From assembly GCA_021813405.1 (NCBI GenBank), contig JAKAKS010000028.1, positions 1 to 50,183 on the forward strand: a DNA stretch of 50,183 nucleotides. Direction: 5' to 3'. The translations under genes were made by a program, and so were the position numbers. Position 1 is the stretch's first letter. Each line of letters starts with the position of its first letter. This document shows, one piece after another, positions 38,928-48,313 of this stretch. The stretch is from Nitrospirota bacterium. Lineage in GTDB: Bacteria > Nitrospirota > Thermodesulfovibrionia > Thermodesulfovibrionales > JdFR-88. The notes below the pieces were generated by a model, which saw only the letters and a program-made list of their open reading frames with translations, had not been told where the DNA came from and searched no databases.

Positions 38928-40025
38928 TTACCTCCCCGCCTTGCTCATGGCGGACAGGTATAAATCACCGTAACGCGCGGCTGTTTTCTTCATGTCGTGC
39001 TTTTCATGTATCAAGGCTTTGCCTTTTTTGCCCATCGCGCTTCTTAATGCCGCGTCGCCTATAAGGATATCAAGATAATGGATAAAATCCGCCTCGTCTT
39101 TAGCAAGAAATCCAGTCTCCCCGTGGACCACCAGGTCCCTGTTGCCGATGATATCGGTTGCTATAACCGGCTTGCCAAGCGCCATTGCTTCAAGCACCGC
39201 TATGGGCATTCCTTCCCACAAGGAGGTCTGCATATAAATATCCAGCCCGGAAAGCAGCTTCAGCCCCTCCTGCCTGCTTTTCCAGCCGGTGACTGTTATC
39301 CGGCTATCCGGAAGCTCAAGCGCGTCCTTCATCTCCCCATCGCCTATCCATATGAAATTGGCCCTGTCTTTCAGGGATTTGGCGATGTTGCGAAAAAGCG
39401 CCGGGGCCCTGGCATAAGTGATCCGTCCGGATATGCCGGCATAAACCCGCCCGTTAGCAGAAAATTGATATCCTTCGCCGCGCACTATTTCCAGGTCCAC
39501 CCCGTTTGGGATCAGCGCCGCGCTTCCGGCCAGCCGCCTTGCGTATGCCAGTTCATCCGAAGACACCGCTACCGTCGTGCCGCCCAGTTTGGCCGCGAAT
39601 TTCTCAAGCGCATAATAGATTTTCCTTTTCAGGGCAGGCGAATCCTTCATCAGGAAGGAAAAACCGCGTGGTGAATAAAAGACATTCCTGGTTCCCGTCA
39701 GCGTGCAAGCCAGCCTCCCTAAAAAACCGGCCTTTGACGAATGCAGGTGCACTATATCGGGTTTTTGTTTTTTTAATATTTTCATGATGCTTATAAAAGC
39801 ATTCATGTCGGCGGCGGGTGAGACGGCCCTGGTCATGGGCAGATGCACAAGTTTAACATCCGGAGAGAAGAAATCCCTGAAATTGACCGGTGTCTCCGGC
39901 CTAGTGGAATAAAATACGTGAAGCTCGAATTTATCTTTGTCCAGATGGCTGCAGAGCTGGGACACGGAGCTGAATACCCCGCCACCAAAGGCCTCTACTA
40001 TATGGAATACTTTTATTTTTCCCAA
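38928..40025 (-). CDS. Family 4 glycosyltransferase
   Basis: 365-residue GT-B enzyme. The N-terminal acceptor half has FHIVEAFGGGVFSSVSQL and IVHLHSSKAGFLGR. The C-terminal nucleotide-sugar half has SGRITYARAPALF, a WEGMPIAVLEAMALGKPVI block with the conserved E-x7-E, and the following GNRDLVVHGETGFL. It should transfer a sugar from a nucleotide or lipid-linked donor during polysaccharide assembly. The start at 40025 is a TTG; no better start with a ribosome site is seen. It is last in the surface-polysaccharide run and follows the membrane glycosyltransferase by 21 nt. Confidence 0.9.
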   Translation of the reverse strand: MGKIKVFHIVEAFGGGVFSSVSQLCSHLDKDKFELHVFYSTRPETPVNFRDFFSPDVKLVHLPMTRAVSPAADMNAFISIMKILKKQKPDIVHLHSSKAGFLGRLACTLTGTRNVFYSPRGFSFLMKDSPALKRKIYYALEKFAAKLGGTTVAVSSDELAYARRLAGSAALIPNGVDLEIVRGEGYQFSANGRVYAGISGRITYARAPALFRNIAKSLKDRANFIWIGDGEMKDALELPDSRITVTGWKSRQEGLKLLSGLDIYMQTSLWEGMPIAVLEAMALGKPVIATDIIGNRDLVVHGETGFLAKDEADFIHYLDILIGDAALRSAMGKKGKALIHEKHDMKKTAARYGDLYLSAMSKAGR

Positions 40026-40046
40026 CAGGTGAATGCCGCGGCGCTT

Positions 40047-41303
40047 TCATCTTGTGGCGCGCTTTCTTGGCTTACCGGATATTATATCCCATCCCATGGC
40101 CATGAAGGGAAGCATAAGCGGGATATATTGCAGTTTGTACCTGGTGGCGCTGCCCAGGTCCGGACAGAAGAAACTGAATATGCCTATGAATACGGCCAGG
40201 TATATGAAAGTGAAAAGATGCGGGGCCCTGTTTTTGCCCGCCTTAAAAGCGGCATACAACCCCAGGGCAAAAAGTATGAAGGCGGCAATGAAAACCGTGT
40301 TTTCAATCCCCTGGAAAACACGGGCTATCCGCCCGCCGTCAGGATAAATAAATGGCAGGGGCAGAAAGAGCACGGAGAGCACCAGTTTTATCTCCATAAG
40401 CGCCAGCCCGGTTATGGAGTGGAAGCGCCATCCGGGGTACAGCAGCGTAGCGGGAGGTATCCCAGTATGCTCATTTGCGTAGAGGAAGCCATACCGGAAT
40501 TCCATCACCCTGGCCAGGAATTTATAATGAGCAGGCGCTGGCACGGGCACGGCAACAGGCTTTGCGGGCGTGGCAGCATAAATATCCGGCACTGAAATGA
40601 AAGGCAGTGTTGTCAATTTGTAAATGACCCAGCAGGAAATTATAAGTGTGGCGCTATTTACAGCCTGCCCAAAGTTTTTAACCGCCAGTAGCCAAACTGA
40701 CAAAAGCACAATGGACACCAGAAAGAACAAGGCTGTCTGAGGCCTCAGAAGAGAAGCCGTTAAAAGCGAAAAGAAAAAAACCGGAATCCATAAAAGACGG
40801 CTCTCATCATTCATTATTGCCAGAACGCTGGTGCATGCAAGCAGGCTGAAAAAAGCTATCCACGGGTCCCTTAAATTCAGGGAACTGAAAAAAATCAGGG
40901 ACGGATATACGGCGTATACAGCGCATGCGCTAAGCGCAATCTTGTTGTTAAAGAGGAAGAGGCCCATTTTGTATATAAGAAAAATTACCGCTGCGCTTAA
41001 AGAGGCGTTCACGGCCATCATTACCAGCGTATGGGGGCCGAATATTGAATAAAAAAATGCGGCGATCCGCATGTACCAGACGTGGCCTCCGCTGTATCCG
41101 TGCACAGGAGAAAAAATTCCGTTTCTCAACAGTTCAAAGGCGCCATTTTGATATTCCTTTGTATCACCGAAATAATAGGCCGGGAAGATGCCCCTGGGTA
41201 TTATCACGCCTCTAACAACCACGGCGCATAACAGCCTTAAGGCAAGGGCCGCAAGGAAAAGCAAAACAACCGGTCTGTGGACGTGCAACCTTCGCGTTTG
41301 CAT
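40047..41303 (-). CDS. Multi-pass membrane glycosyltransferase (ArnT/GT39-like)
   Basis: 418 residues with about ten membrane helices. A large periplasmic loop after the first helix carries DTKEYQNGAF and GYSGGHVWYMR, where GT39/ArnT-type enzymes keep catalytic acids (an Asp in FGDTKEY). It should transfer sugar from a lipid-phosphate donor at the outer face of the inner membrane. Polymerase-like (Wzy) behaviour is an alternative, since such clusters need one and none else is obvious. The ATG at 41303 is clear. About 140 bp separate it from the GT2 gene. Confidence 0.75.
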   Translation of the reverse strand: MQTRRLHVHRPVVLLFLAALALRLLCAVVVRGVIIPRGIFPAYYFGDTKEYQNGAFELLRNGIFSPVHGYSGGHVWYMRIAAFFYSIFGPHTLVMMAVNASLSAAVIFLIYKMGLFLFNNKIALSACAVYAVYPSLIFFSSLNLRDPWIAFFSLLACTSVLAIMNDESRLLWIPVFFFSLLTASLLRPQTALFFLVSIVLLSVWLLAVKNFGQAVNSATLIISCWVIYKLTTLPFISVPDIYAATPAKPVAVPVPAPAHYKFLARVMEFRYGFLYANEHTGIPPATLLYPGWRFHSITGLALMEIKLVLSVLFLPLPFIYPDGGRIARVFQGIENTVFIAAFILFALGLYAAFKAGKNRAPHLFTFIYLAVFIGIFSFFCPDLGSATRYKLQYIPLMLPFMAMGWDIISGKPRKRATR

Positions 41304-41446
41304 TGGGTATCACGCTGCTTTCAAAGGAGATTTGGCTTTGCCTGCTAATGAAACAGAAAGGCCGGACTGTAACAGCTTTAGTCTAAAGAGCTGTTTGTAA
41401 AAGGCTATCATAGGAAAGATGCTTGTCAAGCTTGAATGGTAAAAAA

Positions 41447-42457
41447 TCATTTATGGGCCTTTCGCCAGGCTGTCAGTTTTTCCCGAAGCCTTATAAGCAT
41501 GGTCAACAGGAAAGGGAATGCCTTCAGGTTGATAACAACCCGGCTTGTTAATGTGGCGTATCTTTTGTATTTGGGGTTCACTTCCACCATTTTCCGGAAC
41601 TTCGCAACATCCCCCCGCAATAAGTAATGCAATCCCCGTTTGCATTTCCAGCTGATTTCGGAGCGCTTGATAATCCCCGGCTTCACACCAAGTTCCTCCG
41701 CACGACGGTACGCGTCAAAATACGCCTGGTCAATTATGTGGGCCTGCGGCCAAAGCGGGTCCGAGGCGGTCATCGGGCTCTTCCGCCAAATTCCCAGCGT
41801 TTCGTTTATGTATCCAATATCGCCCTTGGACGCCTGCTCAAGATGGTAGAAGAAATCTACCGTGCGCCTGTCCCTATAACGGCTGATTATCGCGCTGCGG
41901 CGGTACATCTTGCTGCAATGGGAAAAATAGCAACCTTTCATGCAAAGATAGTCAATGCCGGCCTTTTCAGGGACTGTGAAATTCACAAAAGATTCCGAGA
42001 TCACCTTCCCTGTGCCACCCTCGATCTTTCTGACGTTATGGGCAACTATGGTGCAATCCGTGTTTCTGTCCAGAAACTCCGCCTGCTTTTGCAGCTTCCC
42101 GGGCAGCATCATGTCATCGCCGTCAAGATAGGCTATATACTTGCCCTTTGCCCTTCTCATCACATCAAGGTAGTTTTGCGTTCCATTTATGTTTTTTTCA
42201 CGTAAAACAGGGATTATCAGGTGCGGATAGCGGTTTGCATAATCGCGCAATATCTGCTGTGTAACTCCGTCAGTAGATGCGTCGTCCCCCACTATAATTT
42301 CAAACGGGAAATTTGTTTCCTGTGTAACTATGGATTCCAGGCATTCGGCAAGCCATTGCCCGTGATTAAAGGTCAGCACAGTAACGCTTACCTTGGGCGT
42401 AAGCAGCCCAGGCAGCACAGATACAATTTCAGTTGATTCTATGATATCCAAGCCCAT
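41447..42457 (-). CDS. Family 2 glycosyltransferase, copy A
   Basis: 336 residues with a GT-A fold: VSVTVLTFNHGQWLAECLES, the first acidic site VGDDASTDG, and the DXD-type motif YLDGDDMMLPG that binds the metal-nucleotide sugar. The first 190 residues are nearly identical at DNA level to the gene at 43760-44824, while the C-terminal third differs. The protein is soluble, with no membrane segment. It likely adds one sugar in the polysaccharide repeat. The unshared end (EISWKCKRGLHYLLRGDVAK) may set acceptor specificity. Confidence 0.88.
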   Translation of the reverse strand: MGLDIIESTEIVSVLPGLLTPKVSVTVLTFNHGQWLAECLESIVTQETNFPFEIIVGDDASTDGVTQQILRDYANRYPHLIIPVLREKNINGTQNYLDVMRRAKGKYIAYLDGDDMMLPGKLQKQAEFLDRNTDCTIVAHNVRKIEGGTGKVISESFVNFTVPEKAGIDYLCMKGCYFSHCSKMYRRSAIISRYRDRRTVDFFYHLEQASKGDIGYINETLGIWRKSPMTASDPLWPQAHIIDQAYFDAYRRAEELGVKPGIIKRSEISWKCKRGLHYLLRGDVAKFRKMVEVNPKYKRYATLTSRVVINLKAFPFLLTMLIRLREKLTAWRKAHK

Positions 42458-42488
42458 AATTCACGACCGCCGGGGAAAACCTTTTTTG

Positions 42489-42516
42489 ACTGGCCGGCTT
42501 GCAAAAGCCGGCCAGT
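42489..42516. repeat. Perfect 12-bp inverted repeat with 4-bp loop
   Basis: ACTGGCCGGCTT and AAGCCGGCCAGT flank GCAA. The stem would be very stable on either strand, but no T-run follows on the minus strand, in the direction of the surrounding genes. It may be a processing site or transcription pause between the radical SAM gene and GT2 copy A. Confidence 0.55.
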
Positions 42517-42718
42517 GCGCATTTTAAAGCTTTTGAAAAGCGGCAGCTTAACCGGAGCCGCTGAAAATTCACATGTGCGATATCAGCAAATAAACCCGGC
42601 TCGGCCGCGAAATGGAATTTAAGCTTTGCGGAAAAATAGAAAAATCTAAACTACTTAGGCTATAAAAAGGCTATCACAGAAAGGTACGTTGTTCAAGGAC
42701 AGCAAAAGAAAACAAACT

Positions 42719-43702
42719 TTACCTCTTTTTTTTATAAAGACGGCAGGAGGCGCAGATGGTTGGGACCGCTGGTCCTCCATATTTCCTGGCGCCAAAAAGG
42801 CTCCTCGAGTACCGATATTTGTCATTGTGCCAGATTGACTGAAAGGACTCTTCCGACATGTCCCCGAACGCAAAACTTTCATCCTTTACCAGGCAGCACG
42901 GGTAGACCTTGCCCGACGGGGAAACGGCTGGCCTGCGCCAAAGATAAGTGCAATGAGTGCTCAGGGTCCGGTCTTTCCTGTATCTCTTGTCAATAAACTG
43001 CTTACCAGCCGGAAGCCAGAAGGCTTTCCTTGCCTCCAGGTCCTCCGGCTCCTCATGAGGATTAAGGTCTCCAACACCCATAGTTGAAGTTGTAAAATCC
43101 ATCCCTAGCATCTTACTCATAGCCCTTGCTTTTTCTATTTCGTGCTCATTATGCCGGTGGACTATGAACTTCCATGTAAGTGCGGGAGTCTTGCTGCCAA
43201 GGGCTTTTTTGGCTTCATTAATCGCCCGTATATTACCAAGGGCAAGCTCCAGGTCCCCACCTATTCTGTAAACCTGATAAGAGGCCTGTGTCGCGCCGTC
43301 CAGGGATGCGCAGAGCTCATCAAGGCCCGCTTCAACTATACCGCGCCAAAAAGCCTCATCTTTCCTTATATTCAGGTTGGAATGGATCACTGTTTTTATC
43401 CGCCTCTGCTTGGCCATCCTGATCATTTCAATAATCCGGGGATTAAGAAAGGGCTCTCCCCAGTTATAAAGGTGGACTTCGGCAAGCAACGGCATGTCAT
43501 CGAGCACCTTCCTGAACAGCTCCAGGGGCATAACCGACTGTTTGTATTTATTTGTCCCTGAGCCGGTCGGGCAGATAGGGCATTTAAGGACGCAAAAATC
43601 AACCGGGTCCACATGGACGACACTGGGCATGGACGGCACCGATGAGAGGCCGTATAATCTCATTCTAATAAGGTCAAGCGCCGCGGCAATTCGATTTTTC
43701 AT
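42719..43702 (-). CDS. Radical SAM/SPASM-domain protein
   Basis: 327 residues. The SAM cluster motif is CVLKCPIC (about residues 37-44), a TIM-barrel-like region follows (EVHLYNWGEPFLNP), and the C-terminal SPASM region has auxiliary-cluster cysteines in STHCTYLW, SGKVYPCCLVKDE and CASCRLY. SPASM proteins in such loci modify peptides or sugars, or act as glycan-related dehydrogenases; the substrate here is unknown. It sits between two copies of the same GT2 gene, so it was either inserted after the duplication or carried along with it. Confidence 0.88.
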   Translation of the reverse strand: MKNRIAAALDLIRMRLYGLSSVPSMPSVVHVDPVDFCVLKCPICPTGSGTNKYKQSVMPLELFRKVLDDMPLLAEVHLYNWGEPFLNPRIIEMIRMAKQRRIKTVIHSNLNIRKDEAFWRGIVEAGLDELCASLDGATQASYQVYRIGGDLELALGNIRAINEAKKALGSKTPALTWKFIVHRHNEHEIEKARAMSKMLGMDFTTSTMGVGDLNPHEEPEDLEARKAFWLPAGKQFIDKRYRKDRTLSTHCTYLWRRPAVSPSGKVYPCCLVKDESFAFGDMSEESFQSIWHNDKYRYSRSLFGARKYGGPAVPTICASCRLYKKKR

Positions 43703-43759
43703 TCAGGCTTATGATTATAAAGACGGGGAAAGCCGTCAGTCAAGAAACCGGCGCGCCTT

Positions 43760-44824
43760 TTAATCGCCGTCCGGGCCGGGATTGGGCCGGGTGGTTTTCA
43801 TTTTACGGAGGCTATTCCGTACACTGGCCTTCAATTCCGGATATGCCATGACAAGTATGTCCCTCACACTTAAAATTGCCTTAGCCACGAAGGGGAATGC
43901 TCTTAACCGGATGACAACCTTGTTTCTGAAAGATGCATACCGTTTATTAACTGAAATAACCCCGATCATTTGCCTGAAAGTTTCAACATCTCCGCAACGC
44001 AAGAATTGCAGAGCCCTGTCGCATTTCCAGTTGACCTCAAGATGCTTGATTATCTCCGGATCAACACCCAGTTCCTCGGCGCGTCTGTATGCATCTTCAT
44101 TGGCCTGTTCAAGGATTCTGCCGAACGCCCCCCTGGGGTCCGATGCCGTCAGAGGGCTGCGCCGGTATACCCCAAGTGTTTCATTTATATATCCGATATT
44201 GCCTTTGGACGCCTGCTCGATATGATAGAAGAGGTCGATGGTGCGCCTCTCTCTGTAACGGCTGATTATCGCGCTGCGGCGGTACATCTTGCTGCAATGG
44301 GCAAAATAGGAACCTTTTTGGCACAGGTAATTGATATCGGCCTTTTCAGGGACTGTGAAATTCACAAAAGATTCCGAGATCACCTTCCCTGTGCCGCCCT
44401 GGATCTTCCTTACGTTGTGCGCAACTATGGTGCAATCCGTGTTTCTGTCCAGAAAGTCCGCCTGCTTTTGCAGCTTGCCTGGCAGCATCATGTCATCCCC
44501 ATCTATAAAGGCGATATACTCGCCCCGCGCCCTTCTCATCACATCAAGGTAGTTTTGCGTTCCGTTTATATTTTTTTCACGTAAAACAGGGATTATAAGG
44601 TGCGGATAGCGGTTTGAGTAATCGCGCAATATCTGCGGAGTGACTCCGTCAGTAGATGCGTCATCCCCAACTATAATTTCAAAAGGGAAATTTGTTTCCT
44701 GTGTAACTATGGATTCCAGGCATTCGGCAAGCCATTGCCCGTGATTAAAGGTCAGCACAGTAACGCTTACCTTGGGCGCTGGACTGCTGGCGCATTTCAG
44801 ATCTGCAATCTCGTTTTCTTTCAT
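43760..44824 (-). CDS. Family 2 glycosyltransferase, copy B
   Basis: 354 residues with the same N-terminal catalytic region as copy A: VSVTVLTFNHGQWLAECLES, VGDDASTDG and a DXD-type FIDGDDMMLPG. About 500 nt (44260-44771) are almost unchanged between the copies. The C-terminal third is divergent and extended (ends RKMKTTRPNPGPDGD). The ATG overlaps the flippase stop (ATGA). The protein is soluble and should transfer a sugar in polysaccharide assembly; different tails suggest different acceptors. Confidence 0.88.
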   Translation of the reverse strand: MKENEIADLKCASSPAPKVSVTVLTFNHGQWLAECLESIVTQETNFPFEIIVGDDASTDGVTPQILRDYSNRYPHLIIPVLREKNINGTQNYLDVMRRARGEYIAFIDGDDMMLPGKLQKQADFLDRNTDCTIVAHNVRKIQGGTGKVISESFVNFTVPEKADINYLCQKGSYFAHCSKMYRRSAIISRYRERRTIDLFYHIEQASKGNIGYINETLGVYRRSPLTASDPRGAFGRILEQANEDAYRRAEELGVDPEIIKHLEVNWKCDRALQFLRCGDVETFRQMIGVISVNKRYASFRNKVVIRLRAFPFVAKAILSVRDILVMAYPELKASVRNSLRKMKTTRPNPGPDGD

Positions 44825-46338
44825 AAAACCCTGGCCTTGGCGGGCCTTAAGACCACCAGGGCAATACGCCGCAAGTCAGGCGAAGCCAGCACGCTGGCCG
44901 CGAAGGCGGCAATAACTGTCAACGGCAGAACAATAAGCAATTCAAGCCGCCCCTGAGGAACTATATTCCGCATTATTCCGTTTATTATACCCAGTACAAT
45001 CAGGCTGGCGGCCAATGAGGGGAATATATCGGTCTTAAGCCAATTGCCGTGGATGCCTGGCGCAAACTTACGATGGACAATGTACGGGAAAACGGAAAAC
45101 CACAATGCGCGCATTACAAACCAGCTTATGGCCACACCCATCGCCCCGTATTTAAAAGCGGCGTATGCAAGGACGGGCCCCTGCACCAGCACGTTCACCG
45201 TGTTATTAAGAACATGCAATTTCAATTTGCCGTAGGCGTACTGCAAATAATACGGGAAAGAGGCCACCGCCAGAATGCCCGTGCCCATTATATACCAGGA
45301 CAGCACCGGCCCGGCCCATGCCGAGGCCTCCTTGCTGCCTGTCCACGCGAACAATGATTGTCTGGCAAATATCGTCAGCGTCCCTGCCAGCGAAAAAACG
45401 ATCGCGGCCGTAAATTGGGTAGCTTTATTGTAAACAGAGACCATGGCTTCTTTATCACCCTGGGATAAAAGCATCGTCATCCTTGGCATAATGGCCTGGC
45501 TGACTGGTCCTGTAAGGCTAATAAGTCCATTGCTCACCACTGTTACCAGTGTAAAATAACCAAATTCTTTAAGACTTAATGCCTTTGATAAAATCAGTTT
45601 GTCGATCTGGGTATACAGCACCCACACAGCGGACGCATATGCCATGCCTCCGGTAAATGGCAACACCCGTTTAAATACAGCCGGAGAAAATCGGGCTGCT
45701 ACCCGGTCCGGAGGCAGGCAACGGTAGAATTTGAACGCAACCACGCATAATCCAACTACGCTGATGGCCAGCTCATAGTCGAAGAAATAAGCAGGGGACT
45801 GGGTTATCCAGCGCAGCAGTACATATAAACCAACGTAGCGCAGTGTGGCAATTACGATATTGGCTCCGCTAAACCACACCATCTGTTCCATCCCCTGGAT
45901 GCCGCCTCTGTATAGCGAAGCGAACCAGCGCAGCCACATCATTATCCCCATCAGCCTGATACAATAGACCACCTCGGAGATCGGCAGGGTTTTTACCTTC
46001 AGCCAGTGCGCCGCTATCCAGGGGCTTCCCAGCCAAACAGCAGCAGCAACGGCAGCGCCCGTTACCAGGAATATCCACTCAATGGTCCTCAGCAGGACGC
46101 GAATATCCATCTGCCCGTCCCCTTGCAGGCCACGCGCATGGGCGATCTGCCTGGAAAGGGTAGGCGACAATCCCATATCCAGCAACCCTAACCACGCCTG
46201 CATGACAATGAAAAAACCAACCAGGCCATAGGCTTCCGCTCCCAGATACCGCAAATAAAGCGGCATCATGATAATGACAATCAGGGCGGTGTACCCCTGG
46301 CCTACGTAATTGGCGATGGTATTTTTCTTTAAAGACAT
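44821..46338 (-). CDS. Wzx-type polysaccharide flippase
   Basis: 505 residues with about 12-14 membrane helices in the MOP/MATE superfamily arrangement (NYVGQGYTALIVIIMMPLYL, then GLVGFFIVMQAWLGLLDMG). It should flip lipid-linked repeat units across the inner membrane. The symbol wzx is not given because the polymer type (O-antigen, capsule) is unknown. It is translationally coupled with GT2 copy B and 57 bp after the WbqC gene. No Wzz or export genes are seen in the window. Confidence 0.88.
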   Translation of the reverse strand: MSLKKNTIANYVGQGYTALIVIIMMPLYLRYLGAEAYGLVGFFIVMQAWLGLLDMGLSPTLSRQIAHARGLQGDGQMDIRVLLRTIEWIFLVTGAAVAAAVWLGSPWIAAHWLKVKTLPISEVVYCIRLMGIMMWLRWFASLYRGGIQGMEQMVWFSGANIVIATLRYVGLYVLLRWITQSPAYFFDYELAISVVGLCVVAFKFYRCLPPDRVAARFSPAVFKRVLPFTGGMAYASAVWVLYTQIDKLILSKALSLKEFGYFTLVTVVSNGLISLTGPVSQAIMPRMTMLLSQGDKEAMVSVYNKATQFTAAIVFSLAGTLTIFARQSLFAWTGSKEASAWAGPVLSWYIMGTGILAVASFPYYLQYAYGKLKLHVLNNTVNVLVQGPVLAYAAFKYGAMGVAISWFVMRALWFSVFPYIVHRKFAPGIHGNWLKTDIFPSLAASLIVLGIINGIMRNIVPQGRLELLIVLPLTVIAAFAASVLASPDLRRIALVVLRPAKARVL

Positions 46339-46395
46339 GGGTGTTTCTAATATTTTACAGATTCGGCATCTGTAAGGGAAACTTCCAACGGGAGG

Positions 46396-47133
46396 TCACC
46401 TGGCGGCCTTTATTTCAAGGCAGTTGCGTACAGCGTGGGCTACTGCGGCTGGGGAATTCCACATAAGCACGTCTAGAATGGACAGGTTGGGCTCATATTG
46501 ATACGACGCTGTATTGTAAATAAATTCCTTTGGCTGCGCAAAATGCAACGCTACGCCGAGGCGCGCAAATTCAGCAGGGTCAAATAAGTCCTGTCCGCTG
46601 GCCGGATTCACGTAAACGGCGGCCCCCAATTGATGGCATATCTCCAGCGCCCACTGGCCGGGGCCCATTTTGTCAGGAAGCGGCAGCTTCAAATCGGAAC
46701 AAATCCTGTAATTAAACGGTATCTCCAGATACCGGCATACGGCGGCAAGCCCCTTTACGTCCAGATAGACAAGCGAATCGTCTGTAGATGAGCCAAATAC
46801 CTCTTCCACCAGGGCGATTACCGCATTGAAATATGGGGCCTTCTTTTTATAATGGCCCAGCTTGCCGGTAATATTTGCTTTTGCCTCAGCGATATTCAAT
46901 ATCCTTGCCTCATGGGTTTTGATCGACTGGGACGAGTTTACCAGGGGCACCGTTATGTACTGCCATCCCGCCTTTGGATGGAGTATGCGGTTGCGGTTCA
47001 TCCAGGTTTTTGGCGTGTACTGCGTAATATCGAATACAATCCATTCATCTACTGCCGCAATCAGGGAGAAATGCCCCAGATAAGGAAAGAAATAGGGCTG
47101 CATTATGCCCATCGATAATTTTTTATTTTGCAT
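46396..47133 (-). CDS. WbqC-like family protein
   Basis: 245 residues of the WbqC family, found in O-antigen and other polysaccharide loci and often near aminosugar genes: GIMQPYFFPYLGHFSLIAAV, NRNRILHPKAGWQYITVPL, and a late HFAQPKEFIYNT. The family is thought to act in making or modifying deoxy-aminosugars but is not well defined. The ATG at 47133 gives MQNKKLSMGIMQPY and overlaps the preceding DegT-type gene by 11 nt; a start at 47157 would add eight residues. Confidence 0.85.
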   Translation of the reverse strand: MQNKKLSMGIMQPYFFPYLGHFSLIAAVDEWIVFDITQYTPKTWMNRNRILHPKAGWQYITVPLVNSSQSIKTHEARILNIAEAKANITGKLGHYKKKAPYFNAVIALVEEVFGSSTDDSLVYLDVKGLAAVCRYLEIPFNYRICSDLKLPLPDKMGPGQWALEICHQLGAAVYVNPASGQDLFDPAEFARLGVALHFAQPKEFIYNTASYQYEPNLSILDVLMWNSPAAVAHAVRNCLEIKAAR

Positions 47134-48313
47134 GCCTGGCCAAGATTTCTCCGGCATTCTGATGCGCCATAAGTAGGATGCCGCAAATCCGCTCTACATC
47201 TGGTGCTGAAACAAGCGCGCCTATTGGGAACTGGACGCTTCTGGCGCAGAGCCTGTCAGTATTAGGCAAGGTTTCACCATATTGCGGCAGCGCATTGACG
47301 TATGGGATGCTGCGATGCAGGCCCGGATAGAACAGCCTTTTTGCCAATATGTTTTCCGCTCTTAGCAGCTTTATAAGCAAATCCCTGCCCATCCCGAATT
47401 CAGCCTCGTCCACCACGCATACAAGATGCTGGTAATTCGAAAGGCTGACCCCGCCTGGCCTCACCAGGCGTAATCCGGGAATTTCTACCAGAAATTTTTC
47501 ATACAGATGAAATAGTTTTTCGTTGTTTGCCCTGTTAGCCTGAAAATCCTCAAGCCCCATAAGCGCGGCAGCCGCCTGCGCCTCAGACATCCTTGCGTTT
47601 GCCACCCTTAAAATATTGACGGGTATATCAGGCCCGTAGCTGGGCCTGATGCTCCGTAGACGGGCCGCAAGTTCATCGTCGCTGGTGCAGATGCATCCGC
47701 CTTCGGCGGCGTTAATGATATTATCCGAATGGAAGGAAAAGACCTCCGCCCTTCCAAAATTACCAATTTTAACACCGCCAGCCTCGCAGCCAAACGCATG
47801 TGCGGAATCAAAATACACCTGGATGCCATTTGCCTCTGCCACAGCGGCAAGCGCGCCTTGATCGCAAGCCCCTCCCAACAGATTAACGCCCATTATCGCG
47901 CTTACGCCATTGCCAATCAGCGCTTTCACTCGGTCCGGATCTATATGATGGGTGATAGGATCAACGTCACAAAATACCGGTTCCAGCCCTGCCCATGTTA
48001 GCGACTGGGCAGAAGCGGCGAAGGTAAACGCCGGCATGATAACTTTGCCTGAAAGCCCCATGGCGTCGGCCAGCATCATCAGGCCAAGGGTTGCATTATG
48101 CACGCAAATGACGTGATTAACCACGAAAAAATCACGGAGTTTTTCATCGAGCTGCTGATGAAGAGGGCCGTTATTGTTATAATACTGGCGGTCAAAAATC
48201 CCGCGCATCGCCGCTTCATAGCGATCCCAGGTCGGGAAATAAAGCTGCCCAAAAGGAACCGGCTGCTCAAAGGCAGGTTTAGCGCCAAAAAGCGCAAAGC
48301 CGGTTATATTCAT
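47123..48313 (-). CDS. DegT/DnrJ-family protein lacking the catalytic lysine
   Basis: 396 residues with the PLP-dependent fold I of sugar aminotransferases (DegT/DnrJ/EryC1/StrS). The cofactor-side Asp is present (YFDSAHAFG, Asp169), and the PLP-phosphate region and C-terminal PxH-type segment are intact. At the lysine position, however, the usual SFHxTK motif reads SFHSDN, giving Asn198 (codon AAT) instead of the Lys that forms the aldimine. It therefore should not do normal transamination. Non-aminotransferase relatives such as the dehydratase ColD use another residue at this place. It is coupled by ATGA overlap to a Lys-containing paralogue, so a heterodimer or scaffold role is possible. 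Confidence 0.9.
   Translation of the reverse strand: MNITGFALFGAKPAFEQPVPFGQLYFPTWDRYEAAMRGIFDRQYYNNNGPLHQQLDEKLRDFFVVNHVICVHNATLGLMMLADAMGLSGKVIMPAFTFAASAQSLTWAGLEPVFCDVDPITHHIDPDRVKALIGNGVSAIMGVNLLGGACDQGALAAVAEANGIQVYFDSAHAFGCEAGGVKIGNFGRAEVFSFHSDNIINAAEGGCICTSDDELAARLRSIRPSYGPDIPVNILRVANARMSEAQAAAALMGLEDFQANRANNEKLFHLYEKFLVEIPGLRLVRPGGVSLSNYQHLVCVVDEAEFGMGRDLLIKLLRAENILAKRLFYPGLHRSIPYVNALPQYGETLPNTDRLCARSVQFPIGALVSAPDVERICGILLMAHQNAGEILARHAK

Noticed and set aside
42489-42516. Rho-independent terminator
   Set aside because: The stem is perfect, but the minus strand, on which the neighbours are transcribed, has A-rich sequence, not a T-run, after it.
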